NCBI GenBank assembly: GCA_002292265.1
Contig: DBBQ01000015.1
Location: 67,246 to 131,245 of the forward strand
Direction of reading: 5' to 3'
Source: Flavobacteriaceae bacterium UBA980
GTDB taxonomy: Bacteria; Bacteroidota; Bacteroidia; Flavobacteriales; Flavobacteriaceae
Length of the DNA stretch: 64,000 bases
The notes under the pieces are model-generated. The model was not told where the DNA came from and ran no database searches. It saw nothing but the letters and a program-made list of their open reading frames with translations. The translations under genes were made by a program, and so were the position numbers. Of this stretch, positions 17,752 to 26,816 are shown piece after piece. Numbering within the stretch: position 1 is the stretch's first letter; every line of letters starts with the position of its first letter.

Positions 17752-20219
17752 TTTTTCTTTGCCGTTTTTCTTTTTGGTTTTGGAGCTCCAAGGTGTTTTT
17801 CTGCGTCGGCAAGCGTCAGTTTTACAGCATCCACCTCTTTGCCAATTTCGACTTTCTGCTTACCTCGAATAATGTGGTGTCTGCCCCAGCGTGCTTTTTC
17901 TACACGTATTCCTGCTTCCTCCCAGTCGTGAATAATTTTATCTTTTTCTTTTTGAATTTTTTCATCTATTAAAGTGACGATGTCCTGCTCACTCAAGTTG
18001 TCAAAATCGTATTTTTTATTGACATTTATAAAAAGACCACTCCACTTTAAATAGGGTCCAAAACGACCCACTCCCTTGGTTACAGGAAGGTCTTTGTGTG
18101 TGTAAATAGGGGCGTCTGCTTTTTGTTTTTCGTCAATTAATTGTTCTGCTATTTCTAGATCAACCTCGGTCGGTAACATCCCCTTGGGCAACGAAACAAA
18201 AACCCCTTTGTGCTTGATATAAGGACCAAATCGACCGTTGTTTACAACAACCTCTTCCTCTTGATAGGTTCCCAGAGTTTTAGGCATTTCAAAAAGCTCT
18301 AAGGCCTCTTCAAAAGTGATGTTTTCCAATTGCTGATTGGGGCCCAAACTGGCAAAAATTGGTTTTTCTTCTTCTTCGGGATCTCCAATTTGTGCAACGG
18401 GTCCAAATTTTCCTAATCGAACCTTTACAGGGCGTCCAGAACGAGGATCCACACCTAACACACGCTCACCAGATTCTCGTTGGGCATTTTCCTTCACATC
18501 TTCTACTGTGATGTGAAATTGTTGGTAAAACCCTTTGAGCATTTGCGTCCAATCTTTTACTCCTTTGGCTATATCGTCAAAATTCTGCTCTACCTCTGCA
18601 GTAAAATTAAAATCGAGGATGTCTTTAAAATTTTCTACCAAAAAATCATTGACAATCATTCCAATATCGGTAGGGATAAGCTTCCCTTTGTCGGCGCCTA
18701 CTCTTTCCGTTAACTTTTCAGTTTGAATAGTTCCTTCCTTTAATGTCAACTGCTCATAGTCTCGATCGGTTCCTTCTGAAGCCCCTTTTTCTACGTAGTT
18801 CCGATTTTGAATGGTCGTAATGGTAGGGGCATAAGTAGAAGGTCTTCCAATACCAAGTTCTTCCATTTTTTTAACCAATGAAGCTTCTGAATACCGATAG
18901 GGAGGTCGTGAAAAACGTTCTGTAGTTGCCATTTTTTTTAAAAGAAGTGTTTCTCCTAATTGAACCTTAGGGAGCATGGTATTGTCTTCATCGTCCTGAT
19001 CGTCCACTCCTTCTAGGTAGAGCTTTAAAAATCCATCAAAGGTGATAACTTCTCCTTTCGCTATAAAGGGATCGGAGTGGGTGTTGGCTTCAATCCGAAT
19101 TTGAGTTCGTTCTAGAGCAGCATCGCTCATTTGCGAAGCCACGGTCCTGCGCCAAATCAATTCGTAGAGTCGAGCCTGATCGTAATCGATATTGAGTTGC
19201 TTTTTTGAAAAGTCTGTAGGACGAATGGCTTCGTGTGCTTCCTGCGCCCCTTTGTTTTTAGTTTTAAATTGACGGGGCTGTAAATAGGTTTTTCCGTAAT
19301 CAGATTCAACCTGGGCACTGATGTTTTTTTTGGCCTCATTGGAAAGGTTAACACTGTCGGTTCGCATGTAGGTAATGTGTCCCGCTTCATAAAGTCGCTG
19401 AGCCAAGGTCATCGTCTTACTTACCGAAAAATAAAGTTTTCTAGAAGCTTCTTGCTGAAGTGTTGAGGTGGTAAATGGCGGTGCAGGACTTTTCTTTGCA
19501 GGACGTGTATTGATATCACCAACGGTAAACTGAGCCGTCGTATTTTTTTGAAGAAATGCAGTCGCCTCTTCCTTAGTATCTACTATTTTTTGATGTTGAG
19601 AAGGAATGAGTTTGTTGTGCTCTGTTTGGAAAAGAGCCTGTGTTTTAAAGCTTCGTTCAGGTAGGAAATTTCTGATTTCACGTTCTCGTTCTACAAGGAT
19701 TCGAACCGCGACAGATTGGACACGACCTGCAGATAAGCCCCCTTTTACTTTACGCCACAACACAGGTGATAATTCATAACCCACCAGTCGATCCAAAATC
19801 CTTCTTGTCTGTTGGGCATTGACTAAATCATAATTGATGTCTCGCGGGTTTTCTATCGCTTTAAGTATGGCATTTTTTGTGATTTCAGAAAAAACGATCC
19901 GCTTGGAGTTTTCCTTTGAGAGGTTTAAGGTATTGGCCAAATGCCACGCAATCGCCTCACCCTCACGGTCTTCATCACTAGCTAACCAAATGGTTTCTGC
20001 TTTACTAGCAAGGCTTTTTAACTCCTTTACAATCTTCTTTTTGTCACTGCTTACAATGTATTTTGCTGAAAAATCCCCTTGCACATCTACTCCTAATTCT
20101 TTGGAAGGGAGGTCTGCAATATGACCAAAACTAGAAGCTACTTTGTACTCCTTACCTAAAAACTTTTCAATGGTTTTTGCTTTTGCAGGAGATTCTACAA
20201 TGACTAAATTTTTGGCCAT
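17748..20219 (-). CDS. topA: DNA topoisomerase I
   Basis: 823-residue type IA topoisomerase that relaxes negative supercoils. N-terminal TOPRIM domain (NLVIVESPAKAKTIEKFLG; acidic DEDREGE near 80), catalytic tyrosine in HITYMRTDSVNL near residue 283, and C-terminal topo-C repeats each carrying GKFGP or GRFGPY (three visible) in place of zinc fingers, then a basic tail (KPKRKTAKKK). The ATG start fits the homologue N-terminus, and a TACTTTTG -7 element lies about 20 bases upstream. Confidence 0.97.
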   Translation of the reverse strand: MAKNLVIVESPAKAKTIEKFLGKEYKVASSFGHIADLPSKELGVDVQGDFSAKYIVSSDKKKIVKELKSLASKAETIWLASDEDREGEAIAWHLANTLNLSKENSKRIVFSEITKNAILKAIENPRDINYDLVNAQQTRRILDRLVGYELSPVLWRKVKGGLSAGRVQSVAVRILVEREREIRNFLPERSFKTQALFQTEHNKLIPSQHQKIVDTKEEATAFLQKNTTAQFTVGDINTRPAKKSPAPPFTTSTLQQEASRKLYFSVSKTMTLAQRLYEAGHITYMRTDSVNLSNEAKKNISAQVESDYGKTYLQPRQFKTKNKGAQEAHEAIRPTDFSKKQLNIDYDQARLYELIWRRTVASQMSDAALERTQIRIEANTHSDPFIAKGEVITFDGFLKLYLEGVDDQDDEDNTMLPKVQLGETLLLKKMATTERFSRPPYRYSEASLVKKMEELGIGRPSTYAPTITTIQNRNYVEKGASEGTDRDYEQLTLKEGTIQTEKLTERVGADKGKLIPTDIGMIVNDFLVENFKDILDFNFTAEVEQNFDDIAKGVKDWTQMLKGFYQQFHITVEDVKENAQRESGERVLGVDPRSGRPVKVRLGKFGPVAQIGDPEEEEKPIFASLGPNQQLENITFEEALELFEMPKTLGTYQEEEVVVNNGRFGPYIKHKGVFVSLPKGMLPTEVDLEIAEQLIDEKQKADAPIYTHKDLPVTKGVGRFGPYLKWSGLFINVNKKYDFDNLSEQDIVTLIDEKIQKEKDKIIHDWEEAGIRVEKARWGRHHIIRGKQKVEIGKEVDAVKLTLADAEKHLGAPKPKRKTAKKK

Positions 20220-20238
20220 GGATGCTAAATTTTGTGGA

Positions 20239-20246
20239 CAAAAGTA
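20239..20246 (-). promoter_or_regulatory. Flavobacterial -7 element upstream of topA
   Basis: Read on the minus strand, TACTTTTG matches TAnnTTTG 19 bases before the topA ATG. No -33 TTTG is seen at normal spacing, so support is partial. Confidence 0.45.
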
Positions 20247-20347
20247 GGTAAGTTTTTTTGGAACTATAAAATTTTAAAGGGTTCAAATATTAATTTTCTG
20301 TTATTTATCTTGTAAATTCACCTTCCGAAAACACAAACTTCCAACAC

Positions 20348-20992
20348 ATGAAGACGCTGGATTTAGCTCCGATAAAAAGCCTCTTTGAATCCGAATTACT
20401 CCTTGAGATTGAAAAAGTAGGAATTCACAAAAAAATCCCTCAAGGTGAATTGATGATTGATCTAGGCGAAAAAGTTCAATTCATTCCACTAATTTTAGAA
20501 GGCGCTATCAAAGTGGTCCGAGAAGATGAATCGGGAGATGAGTTGCTTTTGTATTTTGTAGAGTTTGGCAATACCTGCGCCATGACGTTAAACTGTTGTT
20601 TAGGTCATTCTAAAAGTGAAATTAGAGCTCTCTGTGAATCCGATGTCAGCTTGATTATGGTTCCTGTTCAATATATGGACCCCTGGCTTTCTCAATTCAA
20701 GTCCTGGCGTTCTTTTGTGTTCAATAGCTTTAATACGCGTCTTTCAGAAATGCTAAAAGCGGTGGATGCACTTACTTTTTTAAGACTAGACGAACGTTTA
20801 AAAAACTATTTGTTGGAAAAAACCAAAGTCCTTAAAAACAAAACGATACATATTACACATTTTGAAATTGCTTCTGACTTAAATTCTTCCCGAGTTGTTA
20901 TTTCGCGTTTATTAAAACAATTGGAAAACGATCGATTTGTCGCTTTGGGTAGGAATACCATAAGCTTGATTGACCAATTCGAAACCTTGTAA
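20348..20992 (+). CDS. Crp/Fnr family transcriptional regulator of the sulfur module
   Basis: 214-residue regulator: cyclic-nucleotide-binding-like beta barrel (about 10-120), long dimer helix, and winged helix-turn-helix (about 155-205; EIASDLNSSRVVISRLLKQL is the recognition region). The sensor domain has a cysteine cluster TCAMTLNCCLGHSKSEIRAL near residues 77-96, seen in Bacteroidota relatives and a plausible thiol or persulfide sensor, though this is inference. It lies directly upstream of sulP on the same strand. A palindrome overlapping its stop codon (20989-21002) is a candidate binding site for this protein. Confidence 0.88.
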   Translation: MKTLDLAPIKSLFESELLLEIEKVGIHKKIPQGELMIDLGEKVQFIPLILEGAIKVVREDESGDELLLYFVEFGNTCAMTLNCCLGHSKSEIRALCESDVSLIMVPVQYMDPWLSQFKSWRSFVFNSFNTRLSEMLKAVDALTFLRLDERLKNYLLEKTKVLKNKTIHITHFEIASDLNSSRVVISRLLKQLENDRFVALGRNTISLIDQFETL

Positions 20993-21002
20993 CAAATGTT
21001 AC
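20989..21002 (+). promoter_or_regulatory. Perfect palindrome, candidate Crp/Fnr-type operator of sulP
   Basis: GTAACAAATGTTAC is a perfect 6-2-6 inverted repeat that overlaps the stop codon of the Crp-like gene. Its centre is about 32 bases upstream of the centre of the -7 element at 21024-21031, which places it near -40 from the expected transcription start, the position used by class II Crp/Fnr activators. No TTTG -33 element is present, as expected for an activator-dependent promoter. Confidence 0.6.
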
Positions 21003-21023
21003 TCCGATTCTGTTTTAGAGTCC

Positions 21024-21031
21024 TATTTTTG
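21024..21031 (+). promoter_or_regulatory. -7 element of the sulP operon promoter
   Basis: TATTTTTG matches the Bacteroidota consensus TAnnTTTG and lies 39 bases before the sulP start, between the Crp-like gene and sulP. Confidence 0.6.
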
Positions 21032-21069
21032 TATAAAATTAAATCAAACTGAAAACCTATTTTCCCATA

Positions 21070-22776
21070 TTGAACTGGCTTTCAGACTACAAGTCTGATT
21101 ATCTTAAGAGTGATTTGGCGGCTGGAATTACGGTTGCTGTATTGCTTATTCCCCAAGGAATGGCCTATGCATTAATAGCAGGCTTACCTCCCTTATACGG
21201 TCTTTATGCAGCCTTAGTTCCACAAATCGTGTATGCTTTTTTAGGAACTTCCAGACAACTGGCTGTGGGTCCTGTGGCGATGGACTCCCTCTTGGTGGCT
21301 GCAGGTCTGGGTGCCCTGAGCATTGTCAATCCAAGTCAGTATATCCAAATGGCTATTCTATTAGCACTGCTGATGGGTGCCTTACAACTCATTCTGGGTT
21401 TGTTGCGGATGGGATTTATCGTTTCCTTTTTATCAAAACCTGTAATCAAAGGGTTTACTGCTGCCGCAGCAATCATCATTGGATTGAGTCAACTGAAACA
21501 CCTATTGGGGATTTCGATCACGCAAAGTAATAAAATTCAGGAGTTTATAGCTTCAGTGTTACAGAACCAAACAACTGTTCATCTCCCTACCTTAGTCCTA
21601 GGACTGGGAAGTATTTTACTTTTGATAGGACTTAAAAAATGGACTCCAAAAGTCCCTTCCGGAATACTTGCTGTGGCACTTGGAATTCTTGGGGTCTATT
21701 TTGGAAAACTAGACCAAATGGGCGTTGCGGTAGTAGGTGAAATTCCCAGTGGACTTCCCTCTTTTACTCTTCCACGCACCGATTGGGAAACGATACGAAC
21801 CTTGTTCCCTATTGCACTTACCATAGCCTTGGTTGCATATATGGAAGCTGTGTCTGTAGCCAAAGCCATCCAGGAAAAACATAAAAATTATGAAATCAAC
21901 CCCAACCAAGAGCTCATTGCATTAGGTGCTTCAAACGTAATCGGCTCATTATTTCAATCGTATCCCACTACAGGAGGTTTTTCTCGAACCGCAGTAAACG
22001 ACCAAGCTGGAGCCAAAACAGGGGTGTCCGCATTAGTAAGTGCTCTGATTGTAGCGATCATTCTCAGCTTTTTTACCCATTGGTTTTTTTACCTTCCCAA
22101 AGCAGTCTTAGGGGCCATAATTATCGTCGCGGTTGTGAATTTGATTGATTTCAAATACACTTCTCGACTATTTAAAAGCAGGAAAGATGAATTTGGAGTA
22201 CTGCTTCTCACCTTTATGCTAACTCTGTTTGTCGGGATTACACAAGGAATTCTCTTCGGAATCATTTTCTCATTGCTTTTATTAGTTTACCGAACTTCCA
22301 AACCCCATTACGCTTTTTTAGGCCGTATCGGTACGACTAACTATTTTAAAAATATAAAACGCTTTCCCGAGGAAGTTATAGATCGAAAGGATTTGATCAT
22401 TTTGAGATTTGACGCACAATTATTTTTTGGAAATATTGAGTTTTTTAAAGAACTTGTCCTTAATGCCATTGAAGAAAACAAAGATCAAGTCAAAGGCTTT
22501 GTCATCAATGCACGTGCCATAAATTACATCGATAGCACCGCAACGGAACAACTTGTAGAACTCATCAAAAAACTACAGAAAAAAGAAATTCATGTGATGA
22601 TGGTGGGCGCCATCGGACCTGCTAGAGATCTAATAATCAAAAGTAAACTGATCAAAGTTTTGGGAAAGGAAAATCTGTTCATCACCTCGGGAGACGCAAC
22701 AGATAGTTTTGATGGAATTTGCAAAAAAACTCCACTACAGAAAAAACTGAGTGGTCAAAGTAATCTAAAAGTTTAA
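21070..22776 (+). CDS. SulP family inorganic anion transporter
   Basis: 568-residue inner-membrane anion transporter (SLC26/SulP), usually for sulfate and sometimes bicarbonate. It has the signature LIPQGMAYALIAGLPPLYGLY near residue 28, about 12-14 membrane segments and a C-terminal cytosolic STAS domain from about 450 (FVINARAINYIDSTATEQLVEL). The start is the TTG at 21070: an in-frame stop lies at 21040-21042 and no ATG intervenes, and homologues begin with a similar LSDYK segment. Neighbouring persulfide and YeeE genes favour a role with sulfur oxyanions; the substrate is not shown by sequence. Confidence 0.93.
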   Translation: MNWLSDYKSDYLKSDLAAGITVAVLLIPQGMAYALIAGLPPLYGLYAALVPQIVYAFLGTSRQLAVGPVAMDSLLVAAGLGALSIVNPSQYIQMAILLALLMGALQLILGLLRMGFIVSFLSKPVIKGFTAAAAIIIGLSQLKHLLGISITQSNKIQEFIASVLQNQTTVHLPTLVLGLGSILLLIGLKKWTPKVPSGILAVALGILGVYFGKLDQMGVAVVGEIPSGLPSFTLPRTDWETIRTLFPIALTIALVAYMEAVSVAKAIQEKHKNYEINPNQELIALGASNVIGSLFQSYPTTGGFSRTAVNDQAGAKTGVSALVSALIVAIILSFFTHWFFYLPKAVLGAIIIVAVVNLIDFKYTSRLFKSRKDEFGVLLLTFMLTLFVGITQGILFGIIFSLLLLVYRTSKPHYAFLGRIGTTNYFKNIKRFPEEVIDRKDLIILRFDAQLFFGNIEFFKELVLNAIEENKDQVKGFVINARAINYIDSTATEQLVELIKKLQKKEIHVMMVGAIGPARDLIIKSKLIKVLGKENLFITSGDATDSFDGICKKTPLQKKLSGQSNLKV

Positions 22777-22794
22777 TTTACACTAATTTGAATT

Positions 22795-24204
22795 ATGAAT
22801 ATCGAACAAATCTACACCGGCTGTCTATCTCAAGGGGCTTATTATATCGAAAGTCAAGGAGAAGCTGCTATTATTGACCCTTTGCGCGAGGTAAAACCTT
22901 ACCTTGAAAAAGCCAAAAAAAACAAAGCCACTATCAAGTATATATTTGAAACACACTTTCATGCAGATTTTGTGAGTGGTCATGTTACTTTGGCCAAGAA
23001 AACGGGAGCAACAATCGTGTACGGTCCTGAGGCAAAAACAGGATTTGATTCACTGATTGCCAAAGATCAACAGGAGTTTAAAATTGGAGAAATTACCCTT
23101 ACCGTACTTCATACTCCTGGGCATACCACGGAAAGTACAACCTATTTACTCCGAGATGCATCCCAAAAAGACATTGCAATTTTTAGTGGAGACACACTAT
23201 TTTTAGGAGACGTTGGTCGTCCTGATCTGGCACAAAAAGCAGCCGATATAACTCAAGAAGATTTGGCAGGAATACTCTACGAAAGTTTGCGAAAAAAAAT
23301 CATGCCTCTAGCAGACGACGTTCTAGTTTACCCAGCACACGGCGCCGGATCTGCCTGCGGAAAAACCCTCAGCAAAGAAACTGTGGGAACCCTTGGAGAA
23401 CAAAAGAAAACCAACTACGCGCTACGAGCAGACATGACAAAAGAAGAGTTTATTAAAGAGGTTACCGACGGCCTTCTTCCTCCTCCACAGTACTTTCCTT
23501 TGAATGTTAAAATGAATAAAGAAGGCTATGAGGATATTGATACCGTACTCAAGTCAGGCACCACCCCACTAGATACGGAAGCTTTTGAAAAACTAGCCAA
23601 CCAAAGCGGTGCCGTCATCCTAGATGTTCGCCATCAAGATGCGTTTGCGGAAGAACATATCCCTCAGTCTATTTTTATTGGAATAGATGGCGGTTTTGCA
23701 CCATGGGTAGGTGCCCTAATTGGAGACGTAGAACAACCCATCCTTTTAGTCACTCCTGAGGGAAGAGAAGAAGAAACCGTCACGCGACTTGCCCGAGTGG
23801 GCTTCGACAATACCCTAGGGTATTTAGACGGAAGTTTAAAAGCATGGAAAAAAGCAGGTAAGGCTACAGACAGCGTGGAAGGAATTAATACGACGGAACT
23901 GAAAACGTTGAGTGAAAAAGAAAGTCTAACTGTTTTTGATGTTCGAAAACCTGGTGAATACCTGTCTGAACACCTCCCGGATGCCAAAAATACTCCTTTA
24001 GATTTCATCAATGAACACATGAATGAATTTCCTACAGGAACTCCTTTTTATATGCATTGTGCAGGAGGCTATCGAAGTATGATTGCAGCCTCGATTTTAA
24101 AAAGTAGAGGAATCCATAATTTGATTGATGTCGGAGGTGGGTTTGGTGCCATTAAAGAAAGTGGAATGAAGGTCTCTGACTATGTATGTCCTTCAACCTT
24201 ATAA
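22795..24204 (+). CDS. MBL-fold hydrolase with two rhodanese domains (persulfide dioxygenase-like)
   Basis: 469-residue cytosolic protein. Residues 1-220 are a metallo-beta-lactamase fold of the ETHE1/glyoxalase II type (THFHADFVSGH, HTPGHT, GDTLFLGDVGRPDLA, VYPAHGAGS), a family that oxidises glutathione-like persulfides. Residues about 260-350 form a rhodanese-like domain whose active-site loop has no Cys (LLVTPEGREEE); residues about 365-465 form a second one with the catalytic Cys in MHCAGGYRS. The layout suggests sulfur transfer or persulfide oxidation. It lies 18 bases after sulP in a probable operon. Confidence 0.93.
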   Translation: MNIEQIYTGCLSQGAYYIESQGEAAIIDPLREVKPYLEKAKKNKATIKYIFETHFHADFVSGHVTLAKKTGATIVYGPEAKTGFDSLIAKDQQEFKIGEITLTVLHTPGHTTESTTYLLRDASQKDIAIFSGDTLFLGDVGRPDLAQKAADITQEDLAGILYESLRKKIMPLADDVLVYPAHGAGSACGKTLSKETVGTLGEQKKTNYALRADMTKEEFIKEVTDGLLPPPQYFPLNVKMNKEGYEDIDTVLKSGTTPLDTEAFEKLANQSGAVILDVRHQDAFAEEHIPQSIFIGIDGGFAPWVGALIGDVEQPILLVTPEGREEETVTRLARVGFDNTLGYLDGSLKAWKKAGKATDSVEGINTTELKTLSEKESLTVFDVRKPGEYLSEHLPDAKNTPLDFINEHMNEFPTGTPFYMHCAGGYRSMIAASILKSRGIHNLIDVGGGFGAIKESGMKVSDYVCPSTL

Positions 24205-24230
24205 AATAAACGAAAACTAAATATATTATT

Positions 24231-24788
24231 ATGGAATGGATTTTTAACCCCTGGCCCTGGTATGTGGGTGGGCTCCTATTAGCGCTGATCCTTTTTTTAC
24301 TATTGTTTTTTGGAAAGAGTTTTGGAATGTCATCCAATTTAAGAACGCTCTGCACCATTTGTGGTGCTGGAAAAAACACTGAGTTTTTTAAGTTTGATTG
24401 GAAAACCCAGCAATGGAATCTCTTGGTTGCCGCCGGGGCGATTATCGGGGGGTGGATTGCAGCTAATTTTCTTTCTACGGACCCTAGTGTATTGATTCAC
24501 GAGGATACAATTGCAAAACTGAATCAACTCAACATTAAAAGTGCGGGTACTGCCTATCTTCCCGAAGAACTCTTTGGGCTTGATAATTTCCTCAAACCTA
24601 AGATTTTTGCTTCCCTAGCATTTGGAGGTTTGCTTGTGGGCTTTGGCGCCCGCTACGCTGGTGGCTGTACTTCCGGCCATGCGATCTCAGGACTCAGCAA
24701 CTTGCAACTGGTATCACTCTATGCCGTTATTGGTTTTTTTATCGGTGGGCTGTTTATGAATCACTTTTTACTCCCTTATATCCTATAG
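24231..24788 (+). CDS. YeeE/YedE family sulfur-transport protein, first half
   Basis: 185-residue inner-membrane protein, one half of a split YeeE/YedE unit; the family imports thiosulfate or other sulfur-containing ions. Conserved cysteines occur in LRTLCTICGAGK (about 42-53) and in GGCTSGHAISGLSN (about 142-155), the latter being the core family motif. About four hydrophobic segments are visible. It is 3 bases from the second half and follows the MBL-rhodanese gene, so imported sulfur could pass directly to it (inference). Confidence 0.9.
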   Translation: MEWIFNPWPWYVGGLLLALILFLLLFFGKSFGMSSNLRTLCTICGAGKNTEFFKFDWKTQQWNLLVAAGAIIGGWIAANFLSTDPSVLIHEDTIAKLNQLNIKSAGTAYLPEELFGLDNFLKPKIFASLAFGGLLVGFGARYAGGCTSGHAISGLSNLQLVSLYAVIGFFIGGLFMNHFLLPYIL

Positions 24789-24791
24789 ACT

Positions 24792-25205
24792 ATGAGACAG
24801 GTTATTTTTCTTTTTATCGGAATCCTTTTTGGAATTGTGATGTTTAAATCCGAAGCCGCTTCGTGGTTTCGCATCTATGAAATGTTTCAATTCAAATCCT
24901 TTCACATGTATGGCATAATAGGCTCTGCCCTTGCCCTAGGAGTCGTAATGATTCAATTGATCAAACGATATCAACTCAAGTCAGCCTTTGGAGAACCCAT
25001 CGTGATTCCTGATAAGACCAAAAGTTTTTATCGCTACAGTCTAGGTGGAATCATTTTTGGATTGGGTTGGGGACTTTCAGGAGCCTGTCCGGGTCCTATT
25101 TTCACCCTATTGGGTGCTGGATTTTTACCCATCGCTGTCGTGCTTGTTTTCGCTGTTGTAGGGACTTGGATTTACGGCCTTTTGATGGATAAACTTCCTC
25201 ACTAA
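24792..25205 (+). CDS. YeeE/YedE-like (DUF6691) family protein, second half
   Basis: 137-residue inner-membrane protein with about four hydrophobic segments and the family motif GLGWGLSGACPGPIFTLLG near residue 92, the counterpart of GGCTSGH in the first half. Together the two genes equal one full-length YeeE protein. It ends the sulfur operon; no convincing hairpin terminator follows before the miaB promoter. Confidence 0.9.
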   Translation: MRQVIFLFIGILFGIVMFKSEAASWFRIYEMFQFKSFHMYGIIGSALALGVVMIQLIKRYQLKSAFGEPIVIPDKTKSFYRYSLGGIIFGLGWGLSGACPGPIFTLLGAGFLPIAVVLVFAVVGTWIYGLLMDKLPH

Positions 25206-25265
25206 AGTTCCTTTTATTTTACCAAGTTTGGATTTGAGTTTGAAATCTTCTTTTAAGATTAAAGA

Positions 25266-25306
25266 CTGACAAAATGGCAATATCGTTCCGTTTTTTTGTA
25301 ATTTTG
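25266..25306 (+). promoter_or_regulatory. miaB: miaB operon promoter with CTGACA-N3-TGGCA motif
   Basis: The -7 element TAATTTTG (25299-25306) matches TAnnTTTG. The sequence CTGACAAAATGGCA (25266-25279) lies 19 bases upstream, so its TGGCA occupies the -33 position. The same 14-base pattern with a different central triplet occurs upstream of groES at 29726-29739. Confidence 0.55.
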
Positions 25307-25344
25307 CAAAGAAATTGAAGCGATTGCGCTTTATAAAACCTGTT

Positions 25345-26814
25345 ATGTCACTAGAAGAAATACACTCTTTGGGGAAAAAACCTTTGGAACACAATGGAAC
25401 GCTCAGTTCTAGCACTTCAAAAGAAAATAAAACTTCCAAAAAAGCCTATATCGAAAGCTATGGGTGTCAGATGAATTTTGCCGACAGTGAAGTGGTTGCT
25501 TCTATCTTGACAAAAGAGGGCTATACCATTACCGAACAGTTGGATCAGGCTTCTCTAGTCTTGGTCAACACCTGCTCCATCAGAGAAAAAGCAGAACAAA
25601 CCGTTCGAAAACGTCTCGAGTATTTTAACTCTAAGAAAAAAGAACATTCGGAAATGACAGTAGGGGTACTGGGCTGTATGGCAGAACGCCTAAAACACAA
25701 ATTTCTGGAGGAAGAAAAGATTGTAGATCTAGTGGTCGGTCCCGATGCTTATAAAGATATTCCTAATTTACTTCAAGAAGTTGCTAACGAAAAAGAAGCC
25801 GTAAATGTGCTTTTATCAAAGGAAGAAACCTATGGAGACATCGCCCCTGTGCGTCTCAACTCAAATGGAGTTTCTGCTTTTGTTTCGATCACCAGAGGCT
25901 GTGACAATATGTGTACCTTTTGTGTAGTACCTTTTACCCGAGGAAGAGAGCGAAGCCGAGATCCCAAAAGCATCTTGGAAGAAGTTGCAGATTTAGCTGC
26001 CAAAGGCTACAAGGAAATTACACTACTGGGGCAAAATGTGGACAGCTACCTCTGGTATGGAGGAGGCTTAAAAAAAGATTTTGACAAAGCCTCACCTCTA
26101 CAACAAAAAACAGCCCTGCGTTTTGACAAGTTATTGAGCTTAGTAGCCGGGGCGCATCCCAAAATTCGAATTCGTTTTTCCACCTCCAACCCGCAAGACA
26201 TGTCCCTAGAGGTGTTACAGGTGATGGCCAAACACGAAAATATCTGTAAGTACATCCACCTGCCTGTCCAATCGGGAAGCAATGCCGTTCTCGAAAAAAT
26301 GAACCGACAACATACTCGAGAGGAGTATTTTGAACTTATTGACTCCATACGAGAAATCATTCCCAACTGTGGGATTTCTCACGATATGATTGCAGGTTTT
26401 CCAGGAGAAACCGAAGCAGACCATCAAGATACCTTGGATTTGATGGACTATGTGAAATACGATTTTGGATTTATGTTTGCCTACTCCGAACGACCCGGAA
26501 CTCTTGCGGCAAGAAAAATAGAAGACGACGTCCCAGAATCGGTAAAGAAAAGAAGACTCAATGAAATAATCCAAAAACAACAAGCACACAGTCTGTACCG
26601 AACCCAAGAGTTTCTGGGTAAGACCGTTTGCGTTTTAATTGAAAAAACATCCAAACGATCCAATACGCATTGGAGTGGTCGTACCACTCAAAATACGGTA
26701 ATTGTTTTTCCTAAAGAAAAGTACACTGTAGGAGATTTTGTGGATGTTAAGATCAATGATTGTACCTCTGCTACTCTTCTTGGTGAAGCCGTTCAACTTT
26801 CAAATCAAATATAA
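25345..26814 (+). CDS. miaB: tRNA-2-methylthio-N6-dimethylallyladenosine synthase
   Basis: 489-residue radical-SAM methylthiotransferase that adds the 2-methylthio group to i6A37 in tRNA. The N-terminal UPF0004 domain has its three cluster cysteines (ESYGCQMN, VNTCSIRE, GVLGCMAE); the radical-SAM CxxxCxxC motif is RGCDNMCTFCVVPF near residue 187; a TRAM domain ends the protein. The ATG at 25345 is chosen over a TTG at 25315 that would lie close to the promoter. First gene of a run with the sigma-54 activator, lptE, a TPR-like gene and secG. Confidence 0.96.
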   Translation: MSLEEIHSLGKKPLEHNGTLSSSTSKENKTSKKAYIESYGCQMNFADSEVVASILTKEGYTITEQLDQASLVLVNTCSIREKAEQTVRKRLEYFNSKKKEHSEMTVGVLGCMAERLKHKFLEEEKIVDLVVGPDAYKDIPNLLQEVANEKEAVNVLLSKEETYGDIAPVRLNSNGVSAFVSITRGCDNMCTFCVVPFTRGRERSRDPKSILEEVADLAAKGYKEITLLGQNVDSYLWYGGGLKKDFDKASPLQQKTALRFDKLLSLVAGAHPKIRIRFSTSNPQDMSLEVLQVMAKHENICKYIHLPVQSGSNAVLEKMNRQHTREEYFELIDSIREIIPNCGISHDMIAGFPGETEADHQDTLDLMDYVKYDFGFMFAYSERPGTLAARKIEDDVPESVKKRRLNEIIQKQQAHSLYRTQEFLGKTVCVLIEKTSKRSNTHWSGRTTQNTVIVFPKEKYTVGDFVDVKINDCTSATLLGEAVQLSNQI

Positions 26815-26816
26815 CC

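Noticed and set aside
25243..25258. Hairpin AATCTT/AAGATT after the YeeE pair as a terminator.
   Set aside because: Only six A/T-rich base pairs and no T run follows on either strand.
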